Positions 25,834 to 35,641 of a stretch of 64,000 bases of DNA are shown here, in pieces. The stretch comes from Clytia hemisphaerica. Its lineage: Eukaryota > Cnidaria > Hydrozoa > Leptothecata > Clytiidae. The stretch spans positions 2,043,926 through 2,107,925 of the forward strand of contig CACVBU010000732.1 in assembly GCA_902728285.1 (NCBI GenBank), in the 5' to 3' direction. The notes below the pieces were generated by a model. That model was given only the letters and a program-made list of their open reading frames with translations. It ran no database searches and was not told where the DNA came from. A program made the translations under genes and the position numbers. Numbering within the stretch: position 1 is the first letter of the stretch; each line of letters opens with the position of its first letter.

Positions 25834-26173
25834 GGACCCTGCCAACGCACCGGACTTAACGAACACCGGACACGCGAAAGTCCGGTGTAAAATGAGAATT
25901 TTTTTTACCACCGGACAATCTCTACACCGGACTTAAGGAAGTCGGATGTCCGGTGTTGAAGAAGGATATTTTTTTCCACCGGACAATCAAAACACCGGAC
26001 ATGACCAGTCCGGTGCGTCCGGTGTTTCTTAATTTTTTGTTTCGCAAATGTCCAGCGTCCAAAATTCCCTGTATGCAACACCGGACTGAAACCGGACTTA
26101 TTGCGTCCGGTGTAGCGAAAGGATACTTTTTGCCACCGGACAAATACACCGGACAGTCCGGTGCGTCGGCAGG
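25834..26173. mobile_element. CCGGAC fold-back element
   Basis: Outer inverted repeats are GGACCCTGCCAACGCACCGG and GCGTCGGCAGGGTCC. Inside about 340 bases I count roughly 16 copies of CCGGAC or its complement GTCCGG, in both orientations, joined by AT-rich linkers such as AATTTTTTTTACCACC. The whole can fold into many alternative hairpins. No coding capacity; the overlapping frames on both strands are artefacts. Class unknown; a MITE-like fold-back is the simplest reading. Confidence 0.65.
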
Positions 26174-26348
26174 GTCCTCTCGGAGATACGAAACGTTTTT
26201 CCCCTCTCCCTGCCTTATAGAGAGTCGAAAGGATAGATAGTTAAAGGTACATGCACACTATAGCAAAACTGCTTCGCTCATGTATATTCGCTTCGCAATA
26301 AATGTGGAGGAAAATTTTTATAATTGACAACAAAAAATTTTCCATGTT

Positions 26349-27113
26349 TTAACCCTATTTTTATCAGGGGGGGTGTTTTCCACCAGGCTGGCACTCTTTT
26401 GCTAATAGCTCACTGAAAATTTTTTTTAACACTCTGAAAGTTTATGACTTTTAATATAATCCTATTAGCAGCATGTATACCAAATTTTACAATTATACAC
26501 CGACCAGATCAGGTTTTATGACTTTTTTGTGCAGGCATCTCATAAAATCCAGCTAAAACCCTGTAAAATCCCAAAATCTTAAATTTAGCATAACTTTTGA
26601 TCTAGCCATCCACCTGACTTCAAATTTTGACAGGTTATAGGTATTAATGATAAATTTAAAAAAATATTTAACAAATTTTCAAAAACTGCTGCCGTCATCA
26701 AAAATGACGTAATTGTTTTTTGAAAAAATTTACTCATTTTCTGCATGGATTTTAAACCTTGATTTTATTAATATGGTAAAAAACGGCAAATATGTTAAAG
26801 ATATTATTTCTGGCTTTTAGAAATTTAAAACAGAATTGAAAAATCTCCATTCGTTCAACTTTAATTGCTATTTTATTGAACAGTACTTTTTCATTGGTTA
26901 GCGATAATTGTTAAACTTTGTGATGACGTCATCACCTTTATGATGACGTCATCAACCCAAATTTTTTTTCTATGAACTCCTTTAATGATAGAGAACATTT
27001 GTGTCAAATTTCAAGTCCATACCTTTTCTAGATCAAAAGTTATGCAAGGCTGGTGGAAAACACCCCCCCTTGAGAATACAAAATCCGAAAAAGCCTGATA
27101 ATAATAGGGTTAA
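26349..27113. mobile_element. TTAA-CCC MITE, piggyBac-like
   Basis: Termini are TTAA-CCCTATTTTTATCAGG and CCTGATAATAATAGGG-TTAA. Element bases are 26353-27109, with TTAA copies at 26349-26352 and 27110-27113. A second, subterminal inverted pair (GGGGGGGTGTTTTCCACCAG and its complement) lies just inside. TTAA plus CCC ends are the classic piggyBac signature. There is no transposase. Two TGATGACGTCATCA palindromes sit at about 26919-26955. It is inserted in a degenerate 53-bp minisatellite unit, again at its TTAA. Confidence 0.8.
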
Positions 27114-27614
27114 AGGCTTGTCAAAAGTGTGTTGACAACAAAGGTTTTCCACGTTCAAAATGCACAAAGAAAATTTCAAAGTACTGTAAGAAGTTGTGCA
27201 GAATCTGGGTTCTGGCAGGTTCTGGGTTCACCTCGATTCAGCCGGTTTACCAGATGAGTTCACCTCCGTTCTTCTTGGTTCTCCTGGTTCACCTTTTTCT
27301 AATTCAGTTAAGTCAATATTAGAGAAGAAGAAGATTTTGATCTAAGGTTGAGTAAAAACTAACCTAAGTCAGTGAAAATTACAAAATTGTCCTTTTTTTG
27401 CAAGAAATTGGCATCTCTCATTCCAACCGTCAAAATGGAAACAAAACATTCGATTCAGGAAAGAATGATAAGTACACTACAACATAAGCCATTTCTTGTG
27501 ACAATCGTACAAAAATCTTGATCCAATTCAACTCAATAATAGCATGAACACGTAGACAACAAAGTAAAAGAGAATAGCAACAACCTTCCATGTTTGTTTT
27601 GATTTTTGAAAAAG

Positions 27615-27781
27615 CATAATGGCATCACTTTCGCTTTGCAATAAATTCAAATAATATCAATTTACTATAACGGAGGTAATTTGTTTTATCATTTCCCGGG
27701 ATGTTCTTAGTGTTTGTTATCTCCTAAACATTGGCGTCACGGGTTACGGAGGGTTTACTCGTTCTTCGTATCATTCTGACG
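27615..27781. repeat. 170-bp direct repeat, right copy
   Basis: Matches 25562-25731. It lies immediately upstream of the exon 2 acceptor of family copy 1. Confidence 0.8.
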
Positions 27782-27805
27782 TTAAGTTTTGTCTTGTTTT
27801 AATAG

Positions 27806-28009
27806 GTGTGTCTCTGCCGATGCCAAGACCATATAAGTATTTAAAGGAAGAACTTCTGAAGAAAATCGGTGAATTGATTGAACCAAAATGTTACATCAGG
27901 ATCAAGTTTAAAAAGGGGAAAATTATTAAGGAAAAGGTTGAAATTCATGGACGCAAACTTCCACTGGAGGAAATTCGAAGGAGAATGTTTGAGGAACACA
28001 AATCTATGG
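27806..28009 (+). CDS. Uncharacterised repeat family copy 1, exon 2
   Basis: The exon follows TCTTGTTTTAATAG and ends before GTAAAT. It enters in phase 1 from exon 1 and leaves in phase 1. The peptide begins VSLPMPRPYKYLKEELLKK and includes FKKGKIIKEKVEIHGRKLPL and RRRMFEEHKSM: strongly basic, likely helical. The block LPLEEIRRRMFEEHK is the feature I associate with this family. Copy 2 has its counterpart split over the exons at 35284-35362 and 34899-35002. Confidence 0.65.
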
Positions 28010-28328
28010 GTAAATAGTTAACCCTCTCTTTAGTCAGGTCAACATACATATTCTTGTTAAGCGCACTTACAATGTTTAGAGGCTGCTAATTCATTTTTTT
28101 GTCACGAAATAGCCTTAAGCTTTACTTTTTGGTTGAGATTGAAGGTAAAAAATAATTATTTTTTTATTTAACTAATTATTTTCCATAGCTATATAATTTT
28201 GAACACAAAAGAAATGACTTTGAACATTTTTAGAAAAAACATCCATTAATAATAGCCAAATTCTAATAATAAGACTTAATTTGTGTTGATTATGACTTTA
28301 CGGAATTTACAACTTCGTTATTGTTCAG

Positions 28329-28663
28329 GCATCTTGAGACCAATGGCTGAATATGATCGTTTTCTTCTAACGCGGGGTGACCACACTTCGATGTTGAGTT
28401 CCGGTTATTTCCTGTATACCGTCAAGGTCATATATTCAGATGATATTTTTATACTGACAAGGTGATTCGTGAACTGTTTAGAAAGTCCATTAATATGCAA
28501 AGTAAAGTGGAACAACCCGAAATTTTCATCGTTGGCCAATGCAAAGACAATACAGAAGAAAAGTTGACTTATGTTAAGTCACGTTTGGATGGTATGGAGG
28601 AAATGGCTGAGCCTTTCAAAGTCGGAGATGCTTTAGTGAAAGACTTTATGACGTTTTTTATTG
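28329..28663 (+). pseudogene. Family copy 1, exon 3, one frameshift
   Basis: The acceptor TTATTGTTCAG joins in frame with exon 2 (glycine codon). The peptide has MAEYDRFLLTRGDHTSMLSS, GYFLYTV and SDDIF, the counterpart of the YWHDGSTISNHGHLLVTV block of copies 2 and 3. At about 28449, in ATATTTTTATAC, the frame slips by one missing base and then continues as YTDKVIRELF, VEQPEIFIVGQ (counterpart of IEEPEIHLLAR) and FMTFFIG. It ends at a GTAAAG donor in phase 1, exactly where copies 2 and 3 restart with G-DGPAAQ. No downstream exon of copy 1 is visible; the sequence runs into a hairpin MITE. It is either a decayed copy or a sequencing error in a T run. Confidence 0.6.
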
Positions 28664-28677
28664 GTAAAGAAATTTAA

Positions 28678-28809
28678 TAGGTCTTATAATAGTATAAAAA
28701 AGCTGCGGCTGGAATGATAACATCTGAATTTATGTTGTTCATCTCGTGTCGTATTTGATTACTATGCTGTAAACATTCCAGCCGCGGCTTTCTTATACTA
28801 AGGTCCTAA
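28678..28809. mobile_element. Hairpin MITE of 132 bp
   Basis: Arms of about 36 bases (TAGGTCTTATAATAGTATAA... AGCTGCGGCTGGAATG at 28678-28716 and the near complement at 28774-28809) surround a loop of about 57 bases. No coding capacity. It sits right behind the last visible exon of family copy 1. Confidence 0.65.
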
Positions 28810-28920
28810 TAATTCCTCTGAACTTCTCTACTCTTGGATACATGATCCACTGTGCCTATATAATGAAATCTGGTTTTCTCCAGCCTTGTCCATCTAGAAT
28901 TTATTTTAAATATTAGAGGT

Positions 28921-29088
28921 TTTATTGAACGAGGACATACAAAAGTTAAAATGAAAGACTTTACCATATTAGGTAATAATTTTATGACAGTGGATCACCG
29001 GAAAATTAGTGAGGCATTCTTTATCAGAAAATACAAGCCCACGATAAATGTTCAAAGACTATCAAAACCTATTTTGTTATTTAATTAG
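28921..29088 (+). CDS. Penelope-like element, C-terminal endonuclease end
   Basis: A 55-codon frame ends in TAG at 29086-29088. The motifs HRKISEAFFIRKYKPTINVQ and a final LLFN are typical of the C-terminal end of the GIY-YIG endonuclease that follows the reverse transcriptase in Penelope-like elements and related ORFs. The reverse transcriptase and the GIY and YIG residues are not present upstream, so this is a 5'-truncated copy. The hammerhead-like motif 190 bases downstream fits the same element class. Confidence 0.6.
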   Translation, partial: FIERGHTKVKMKDFTILGNNFMTVDHRKISEAFFIRKYKPTINVQRLSKPILLFN

Positions 29089-29276
29089 TCGTCATTTTTT
29101 CTATACACATATTCACTTGAGAGTCATTTTATTGCTAATTTATTTATTTATTGATTGATTTTGTAGCAGATTTTATAGCGTATTCTTTTATTTGATTTTA
29201 CCAATTATCCTCGTTTGTAAATTTTTTTAAAACAATTTGTTAACATTTTCAGATTAGAAATTTTCATTTCAATGTT

Positions 29277-29325
29277 TTTAAACTGATGATGGTGGTCGGA
29301 TGACACCGAAACGTCTTAAATAAAT
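29277..29325 (+). ncRNA. Hammerhead-ribozyme-like motif
   Basis: CTGATGA (29283-29289) and GAAAC (29308-29312) enclose a stem II (GGTGGTC / GACACC, loop GGAT). Bases TTTAA before CTGATGA can pair with TTAAA after GAAACGTC, giving a short stem I with GTC at the expected cleavage position. Stem III is almost absent, as described for the minimal hammerheads of Penelope-like elements. Identification is by motif and hand pairing only; activity is not shown. Confidence 0.45.
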
Positions 29326-29339
29326 TTTGATTTTATGAA

Positions 29340-30112
29340 AATAAAATGAAGTCGCTTCTGTGTTTGAAATTTTTATTGAACTCGTTCAGGAGGATCAACC
29401 AATTTGATTGATGATGATGAATCTTTTTAAGAGACACTTCGGTAATCTGTTTACTGAAAAATTGTGAACAAATTTCTCCACCTACTGTGTATAAAATAGG
29501 CGTTTAGTAAAATTAATGGTTGATTAAACAAGTAGGCAAAGTCCAGAAAAAATGCGCGCGCGCCAAAAAAAAATTGTTGAAAGAGCGCCTTTTTTCTGAG
29601 CTTAGGAAACTTGGAAATTCCCTTTCTAAGAAAGTAGGGAAAATCCCTAGATTAAAATTCATTTATCTTCTTTCCTGTTACTGCAGTCTAATGGTTATAC
29701 ACGTTTGACTAAAAATATTTACATAAAAATTTGGAAAAACATATTATTTCAAAGCATAAATGATGATATAACTTGGAAAAACTTTTTACGTATATCATCA
29801 AAAAAGAAAGAAATAGCTACAGGGCTTAAGAGGAGCCGTTGTCTTAAATCAAAAAGACTAATTATTAATTTTCGTTAATAGAAATAGAAGCGCTTTCCTG
29901 TTTCAATGTTTATGAAAAAATGATGAGATACATTTCAAAAGGTGCAGGAAGTGACCGTTCGTTTACATATACTCTTGCTTCCTACGGGCCTAAAATAATA
30001 GTATATTGATTAAAATTTCTGAAGTTTCATCAAAATAAAAACGTAGAGAACATATGTACATGGTAATATCAAAAGGTCGTAAAAAATATAGAATGAAATA
30101 TAAAATACTGTA
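29340..30112. other. No gene seen
   Basis: AT-rich sequence with one short frame (29520-29708) of biased composition that I do not accept as coding. GCGCGCGCG at about 29552 is an isolated GC patch. Confidence 0.4.
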
Positions 30113-30485
30113 TTAAAAAAGCGTAGAAATGAGGGATTTGAGAACTTTGATTTTCTTTATAATATCTAAATAAATAGGGTTTTGTATAGCAGCTTTGAAG
30201 AATTGTTTGCCTTTGGGGTCTGTATTTTCAATTGTTCTTTTGTCAGTTTTTAAGGAATCGTATTTTGACTTACACACAACTTCCAGTCGAGCTGAAACTT
30301 CGTAAAACGTGTCTTTGATGAGTTTGTTGGTGGAATTTAATTTGAAAGATGCTCTCATTTTCTCGTATTATGTAATGTTGGAGCTTCACCAAAAATTGTT
30401 AACAAGTGAATTGTAGTTTTACTTAATTTAGTGTTAGTATTGTTCTTTAGATTATCTTCGGTATCAGGAACCTTTAAGGTAAACT
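30113..30485 (-). pseudogene. Family copy 2, C-terminal end, one frameshift
   Basis: Read on the minus strand, one frame (about 30485-30358: KFTLKVPDTEDNL ... LLTIFGEAPTLHNTRK) runs into a stop. The frame one base away continues at once (RASFKLNSTNKLIKDTFYEV ... KGKQFFKAAIQNP ... IIKKIKVLKSL) to TAA at 30113. The arrangement - a leucine-rich segment, a lysine-rich helix, an aromatic FF, and a final KKIK-LL-type helix - is how I remember the C-terminus of this family. Its position fits: same strand, downstream of exon E, with a LINE between. I infer the LINE split copy 2. The family assignment of this piece is weaker than for the other exons. Confidence 0.45.
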
Positions 30486-30966
30486 TTGATAGGGTTACCT
30501 TTTGTTTTTGTTATTTTTTCCACTTTTTGATTTTGATTAGTCATCAGTTTGAACAATGTCCATTGGTTCAGGAAGAGAGGCTCTAGTTCTAGTTATGTAT
30601 TTGCATAAGACAATTAAGGCTAATCTCGCAAATTCTACGTAAAAATTACAAAAATGAAAAATTTTTAAATGTGCTGTCAGCAATAAATAGATTAAAATAT
30701 AAGTTAGTTATGTATAAAAGTTTGTTTATTTAAAATCTAATATAAATAAATAAATGTATGTAGATATAAATAAGCTAAAATATAAAATGATCTTAATGTC
30801 GAAATCTTAAATTTTAAGCAGACAGATATGAGTTGATTTGCTTGCACGGTAGATTAATGTGGAAAAGTGTGAGAATTTATTCAAAAACTAGCAAAAGGAT
30901 TTGAGTAAGTAGTTTAGTGCAAGTTTGAGTGATTTCGTAAGAGTTTAAATTCCTAAAGTTAAATTG
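30486..30966. other. LINE 3' untranslated tail and flank
   Basis: No open frame. 30700-30790 is very AT-rich (TAAATAAATAAATG) and probably contains the 3' end of the minus-strand LINE. I could not place its exact end. Confidence 0.35.
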
Positions 30967-32690
30967 TCATCTATTTCTTTTTTTAAATTCGTTTACATCA
31001 ACAAGGTTTGCAACATTTGATGGCAGTTTATTCCAGCACTGTATGGTGGAGGGAAAGAAAGATGATGAATAGCACTTAACTCTCCCTTGAATCGGTTGGA
31101 ATTTCACATTACAACAGCGTTGCCTCTTTGGGTGGATTTTTAAGTCAACAAACTTCTTACCGGATGTAATATCGTGTAGCATCTTAATTTTTGATTTGTA
31201 TCTCCTACCTTCAAGGGTTTCAAGGTCCAAAGGCTTTCTGAGGGATTCTGGGCTGACTTCACAACTCCACTCATTGGCTATCCAGCGTATTGATTTTCGT
31301 TGAATCATTTCAATTTGGTGAATTAAAGATTGATTATCTACTGGATCCCATACCGTACTTGCGTATCCCACCAATGGTCTTAAGAATATTTTATAGCATG
31401 TAAGTCGCGTGTTTTTGTCAGTCCATGACAAATTTCGTAATAAAAACATTCTGGTGTTGGTTGCTTTTGATGTAATGCAGTTTATGTGGTTATTCCATGT
31501 TAGGTTCTTTGAGATGGTGATACCAAGGTACTTTGCTTTGTCAACAGTTTTTAGTGTTTGACCATGAATTTTATATTCTTAGGCAATGATATTTCTCTTG
31601 TTGGTTACTCTCAAGACTAGACATTTATCAGGATGGAATTGCATTGACCAATTTGTCTCCCAGGAGACAAGATTGTTTAAGTCCTTTTGAAGTTGTACAG
31701 CATCTTCAATCGAGAGTATGGAACGATAAAGGTATGCATCATCTGCAAATAGAGCTATTTTTTATTTAAGTTCGTCGGGCAAATCGTTTATGTAAATTAA
31801 GAAAAGCAAGGGTCCAAGGACCCTGTACCCTGAGGTACTCCAGAAATGACTGGTGAGGATTTTGATGATTTCCCACGTACAACAATACACTGAGTACGGT
31901 TTGATAAGAAGTCCCTAATCCATGACAAGATGGCCGTTGATTCCATAATGTTTTAGTTTAATGATCAGTTTACGATGACAGACTTTATCGAAAGCCTTAC
32001 TTAAGTCTAGTAGAATGCTATCCACGTGTTCCTTATTGTTGAAAGATTTTGCTAATGAATCAATTGTTTGAAGAAGTTGAGTCTCACAGGATCTCTTTTT
32101 GCAAAACCCATGCTGAGTATCCGTAAGAGAGCCATTGGCTTCCATGTGATTGATGACATGACTGTGTATAACATGTTCTAATACCTTACATGTGATTGAT
32201 GTTAGGCTGATAAGACTGTAATTTTCTGCTTTCGAGCGGTTCTTGTTCCCACCTTTGTAAAGGGGGTGATAGTTGCATGTTTCCAATCTGAAGGTATTCT
32301 GCCTTGTTTTAGAGATGCATCGAAAATTAGCACAAGGCCGTCCGCCAACTGGTCTGCACATTCTTTCAGGACTCTTGCACCTATCCCATCTGGTCCACTG
32401 GCTTTGTGAGGGTTCAAATCTTTTAGAAGTTTGATGATTCCGTTTTTGGTTATGACAAGCTCATCAATTTTGACACTACTAGGTGGTTCATTAGGGGTTG
32501 GGGTGGTACCATCGTCTTTGGAGAATACACTAGTGAATTGGTCATTAAGAAGTTCAGCAAGTTCTTTCTCATCTGTGTGTACGACACTTACGAGGCTTGA
32601 ATCGATCGTTTGCAAGTCCATACCGTATTTGTGGAGTTCTCTATACGAGAAAAAAGTAGGGGTTTTCTGAGGTAAATGTTTACTCGCTTT
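30967..32690 (-). pseudogene. Non-LTR retrotransposon reverse transcriptase, truncated
   Basis: Minus-strand fragments in order: an N-terminal part (LNDQFTSVFSKDD, LNPHKASGPDGIGARVLKEC, ASLKQGRIPSDWKHATITP); the fingers and palm motifs (YSLISLTSITCKVLEHVI, QHGFCKKRSCETQLL, ILLDLSKAFDKVCH); SGVPQGT; the catalytic FADD at 31749-31738; and the thumb (YLGITISKNLTWNNHI). The C-terminus is FLRPLVGYASTVWDP, then CWNKLPSNVANLVDVNEFK and a stop at 30967. This order is that of a CR1/Jockey-type LINE. The endonuclease half is missing (5' truncation). At least three frame breaks and one in-frame TAA (near 31580) kill it. It inserted, same strand, into family copy 2; its 5' end is fused to that gene's open frame near 32690. 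Confidence 0.85.
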
Positions 32691-33694
32691 GATGATTCTA
32701 TTTTCTTGATGTTTTGCAGTCGTCTCAGCATCTTCGGATATAACTTGCATTCGAATGAGGGAATTGTAGATGATATGGTCAGCGTGGTGATTTGATGTTA
32801 GGTTGGTGATGGTTTTCAGCGAGCTAAAGAGTCGTTCATCCCTGTCTGTATTACTCGATAGACTGTTGATAATGCGATATTGTTGGGGAGCATGCGTAAG
32901 AAGGGCGTGGTAGTACTGTCCACATAATTTCCGTTCGGTAAGGTGTAAGTTATGAAAAAGAGGCTTCATTAAAAGGTAATGTCGAAAAGTAAGGTTATGA
33001 AGTCTTAAGATAGACAGAACTGTTCGTTTTGATTCATCAGAGTAAATGATTTCTTGAATTTCACAAAGCGTTTGTAAGAGTTCGTAAAAAGGAAAGTCAG
33101 ATTTTAAAGTTCCACATAAAGTAACGAGGCTTTCGCGGTAATCACTGCCGTTTTTCAATTCCTTACCCCTAAAAGAGGCTGTTTTTGCTTCCTCAAAACA
33201 ATCTTTAACTTTTCCTTTCAAATGGTGTAGGATTTCCTCGTACATGTTTTTTGTGTGGTTCATGATGGTGTGTAGGGGTTCTACGGGTAAGGCTTCATAA
33301 TGTTGGAGATTAAACCGTTCGAGATCCTTACAGTGACGGTGTTGGTTGACGACGAAGGCTGGAAGTCGGTGATTTCCATGTATGTGTTTATCAAGTTTTA
33401 GCTCAAGTGCTGGCTTCAATTCACTCTCCAAAAAGTTAACCTCCCTCTCGTGCAGCTCTGCAATAATGTCAGCCTTCGAAAGTCTGTCAAAGTAATTGCA
33501 TTTGCCAGCTCTTGCTCGACACCTTACACCTTCGGTACTGAAAACGTGTTCGATACGTTCTTTGAAGGATTGATACGTTGCTTTTGTTGACTTTGGGAAG
33601 CTCGGTGAGTCACTAGCACGAATAGAGCAGACCCAGCAGAAGTAATTTCCTCCTTTTTGCTGACCAAGCTCTGTTTGAGCAGCTGGACCATCAC
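32691..33694 (-). CDS. Family copy 2, exon E (large)
   Basis: The acceptor at 33696-33695 (TTACACCAG) is followed in phase by GDGPAAQTELGQQKGGNYFC, a CWVC pair (possible zinc ligand), ARAGKCNYFDRLSKADIIAE and then the 245-residue block from ESELKPALELKLDKHIHG. Further blocks are NLQHYEALPVEPLHTIMNH, YRESLVTLCGTLKSDFPF, ESKRTVLSILRLHNLTFRHY, RKLCGQYYHALLTHAPQQYR and NTDRDERLFSSLKTITNL. About 335 codons are open without a break. The frame then runs straight into LINE sequence. Copies 1 and 3 support the exon borders. The role is unknown. The DRDERLF-SLK segment and spliced, multi-copy habit suggest a mobile-element or domesticated origin, but that is inference. Confidence 0.7.
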
Positions 33695-33779
33695 CTGGTG
33701 TAATGAAAATAAAAATTACAGTTGGTCTCGGTAATTCGAACTAATATATTATTATTATTATTATTATTATTATTATGAA

Positions 33780-34024
33780 AGTAATTTGAACTGGAGCTAG
33801 AAATTTTGTCATATTTAGGGATCGATTCTTAAAGTAATAGCCATCATTGAGACATGACCATTTTAACGTGATCCATCTGCAATTGTAAGTAAATTTAAGT
33901 GATAACGTGCAGACCTCTTCTAGACGTGCGTCACTGTAGAAAAGTTGTTCGTCGGTAGAGGGGCATCTAGCCAGCAAATGAATTTCGGGTTCCTCGATGA
34001 TGGTTTGAATTCTTTCCTTTTTAC
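33780..34024 (-). CDS. Family copy 2, exon D
   Basis: After acceptor CACTTATTTCCAG the frame reads GKKERIQTIIEEPEIHLLAR, CPSTDEQLFYSDARLEEV and on to NDGYYFKNRSLNMTKF. The EEPEIH-LAR-CPS core is shared with copy 3 and, more distantly, copy 1. The donor is unclear: a GT after LEE and open sequence beyond it are both possible, so the 33780 edge is approximate. Confidence 0.6.
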
Positions 34025-34236
34025 CTGGAAATAAGTGAGGTTTCTCAGTCTTTAAAATAATACTATTCATTTAAGATGCCATATTTATTTAAGATTCAAT
34101 TAAACAAATTTCGTCCAAAAAAGTAAAAACACAACACGAAAACATTTCAAAAACTTTTCAATAATTTCATTTTAACAATATTGACAAAGGCTAAAGTCGA
34201 TTTTCAAGTTCCGATTTTCCTACAATAAGCATGTAC

Positions 34237-34551
34237 CTGTCAATCGGTAGTATTCATCGTCCGTGTAAAAGATTGCAGGATCATATACTAAACTAACTGT
34301 AACGAGGAGATGACCATGATTGGAGATTGTGGAACCATCATGCCAGTATGTGATGTGTCGTGTTCGTTGAAAGTTTTTCAATCTTTTCGCTTGTTCTTGT
34401 GGTGAGCTATCCGTGTCAATTCTTTCGTCAATGCGATTGTATTCAAGATTAGTGTCTATGGTCGTGTAATCTTCGTCGGTAAAAATTCTCATGTACTTCT
34501 TTGTTTTTCGTAAAAGACGTTCTCGTAGTTGTTCAAGTGTTATCAGTCGTC
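34237..34551 (-). CDS. Family copy 2, exon C
   Basis: This 315-base exon lies between acceptor CCTAGATTTTAG and donor CAG/GTACAT. The peptide begins RLITLEQLRERLLRKTKKYM and continues RIFTDEDYTTIDTN. It then has the family signature RTRHITYWHDGSTISNHGHL followed by LVTVSLVYDPAIFYTDDEYY. Copy 3 has an exon of identical length. The W-H-D ... S-x-H-G-H block is the most conserved piece of the family in this window. It may be a catalytic or metal-binding site, but I have no evidence for either. Confidence 0.7.
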
Positions 34552-34898
34552 CTAAAATCTAGGTTAGAAGAGGTGTCAGGTGTAAGAGGTCACTAATACA
34601 TACGTTTTTATGGCTTTTTGAATAAAGTCCTTATGTTTTCAATTAGTTCCGTTAGGACCTGTATGATTATGAGAGATTTAATCACACCCCTGTATCACAG
34701 CCGTTGTAGAGACTACTCAGTTAAATATTTCCCAAAGGGAAAACCCTTAGGGAAATACACTTTAGAGCAAATTATAATTTTTTTCTCAAACTCCTAGCGA
34801 GATTTAACTTCTTTGAGTCTTCAACCTCTCCACTTTCACGATTGTTCCGCCGGCCCTGTTGTTTTATTATTTTTTGATTGTAGTAAAATAAAAAAATA

Positions 34899-35002
34899 AT
34901 ATCTTGAGCTGAAAAGTCCTCTGTGATGATTTTTCCGTTTTTAATCCTTGTATGTTTTTCAAAAGTGTGTGGCGTAAGTAGTTCTCCAGCAATGTACTTT
35001 CC
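34899..35002 (-). CDS. Family copy 2, small exon B2
   Basis: Acceptor TTGATCTAG precedes GKYIAGELLTPHTFEKHTRI and KNGKIITEDFSAQD, the counterpart of FKKGKIIKEKVEIHGRKLPL in copy 1. It joins in phase 0 to exon B if exon B uses a GTATTG donor. Just beyond SAQD the family pattern is lost in AT-rich sequence. That is also where the inverted duplication with copy 3 begins. Confidence 0.45.
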
Positions 35003-35283
35003 CTAGATCAAATATAATTCTAAAATACACCTCTGTTTAGATAAAACAGAAAACTCAAATAATATTTATCATTTTATATGAAGATTGCCTTATTTTAGAT
35101 AGAACTCAAAACTAATAATAACAATCGAAAATTTCAATATATCAATACTGCTTTGTTACATTACAACAGTTTAATGTCAAAAAGAGATTCGAGACAATGA
35201 AGACCCGTCAAGGTCAGGATGAAGGTCAAAGAAAATTATCAAATCGAGGTAAGCTGAATGCTCTAAATTCAAATTTACAATAC

Positions 35284-35362
35284 TTTTGCGATACTTTCCA
35301 TTAGGAGATCATCTAGCTTTTCATTCGTCGGCTCACACGGCATAGTAACATCTCCATCAACT
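35284..35362 (-). CDS. Family copy 2, small exon B
   Basis: After acceptor ACTTTCAG the frame reads VDGDVTMPCEPTNEKLDDLL then MESIAK. It joins exon A in phase (AG + A gives Arg), yielding SRKKR-VDGD. It matches LPMPRPYKYLKEELLKKIGE of copy 1 in position and pattern. Confidence 0.5.
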
Positions 35363-35641
35363 CTGAAAGTTGTGATTGAAATGAATCAAAGCAAGTGTAA
35401 ATATGTTTTCATAATATTCAATTTAGATCTGGTTAGATAGCCTGTGCAGGTGGAAGTTAGAAGGTGTTAGAATTTGGAGGAAACTTCGGCCACCCTACTC
35501 GAGATTTTGAAAATATCTTGTACACTAGTAAACTTCAGGGGTGTTGGGAAGAGGTGTGAGAAAAACTGAGCCAACTAAGAATAACCCAATAAAGGTAGAT
35601 TTCATACATAAATATTATATTTAGAATAATTCAAATCAAAC

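Larger units (their letters stand above)
23122..27805 (+). other. Large repeat-filled intron of copy 1
   Basis: Starts GTAAGT and ends TTTTAATAG. It holds block B copy 2 (23331-23790), stray minisatellite units, a 170-bp direct repeat (25562-25731 and 27615-27781), a CCGGAC fold-back (25834-26173) and a TTAA-flanked MITE (26349-27113). Short open frames inside are not convincing. Confidence 0.55.
32943..34930. repeat. Left arm of inverted duplication of family gene
   Basis: This region is repeated in reverse orientation at 36286-37747 plus 42854-43363. Identity is high through exons, introns and even the TTATTATTA run, so the duplication is recent. The arms are separated by about 1.36 kb (34931-36285) that holds exons A, B and most of B2 of copy 2. 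Confidence 0.85.

Noticed and set aside
32431-32670. Plus-strand 79-codon frame
   Set aside because: Antisense of the LINE reverse transcriptase.
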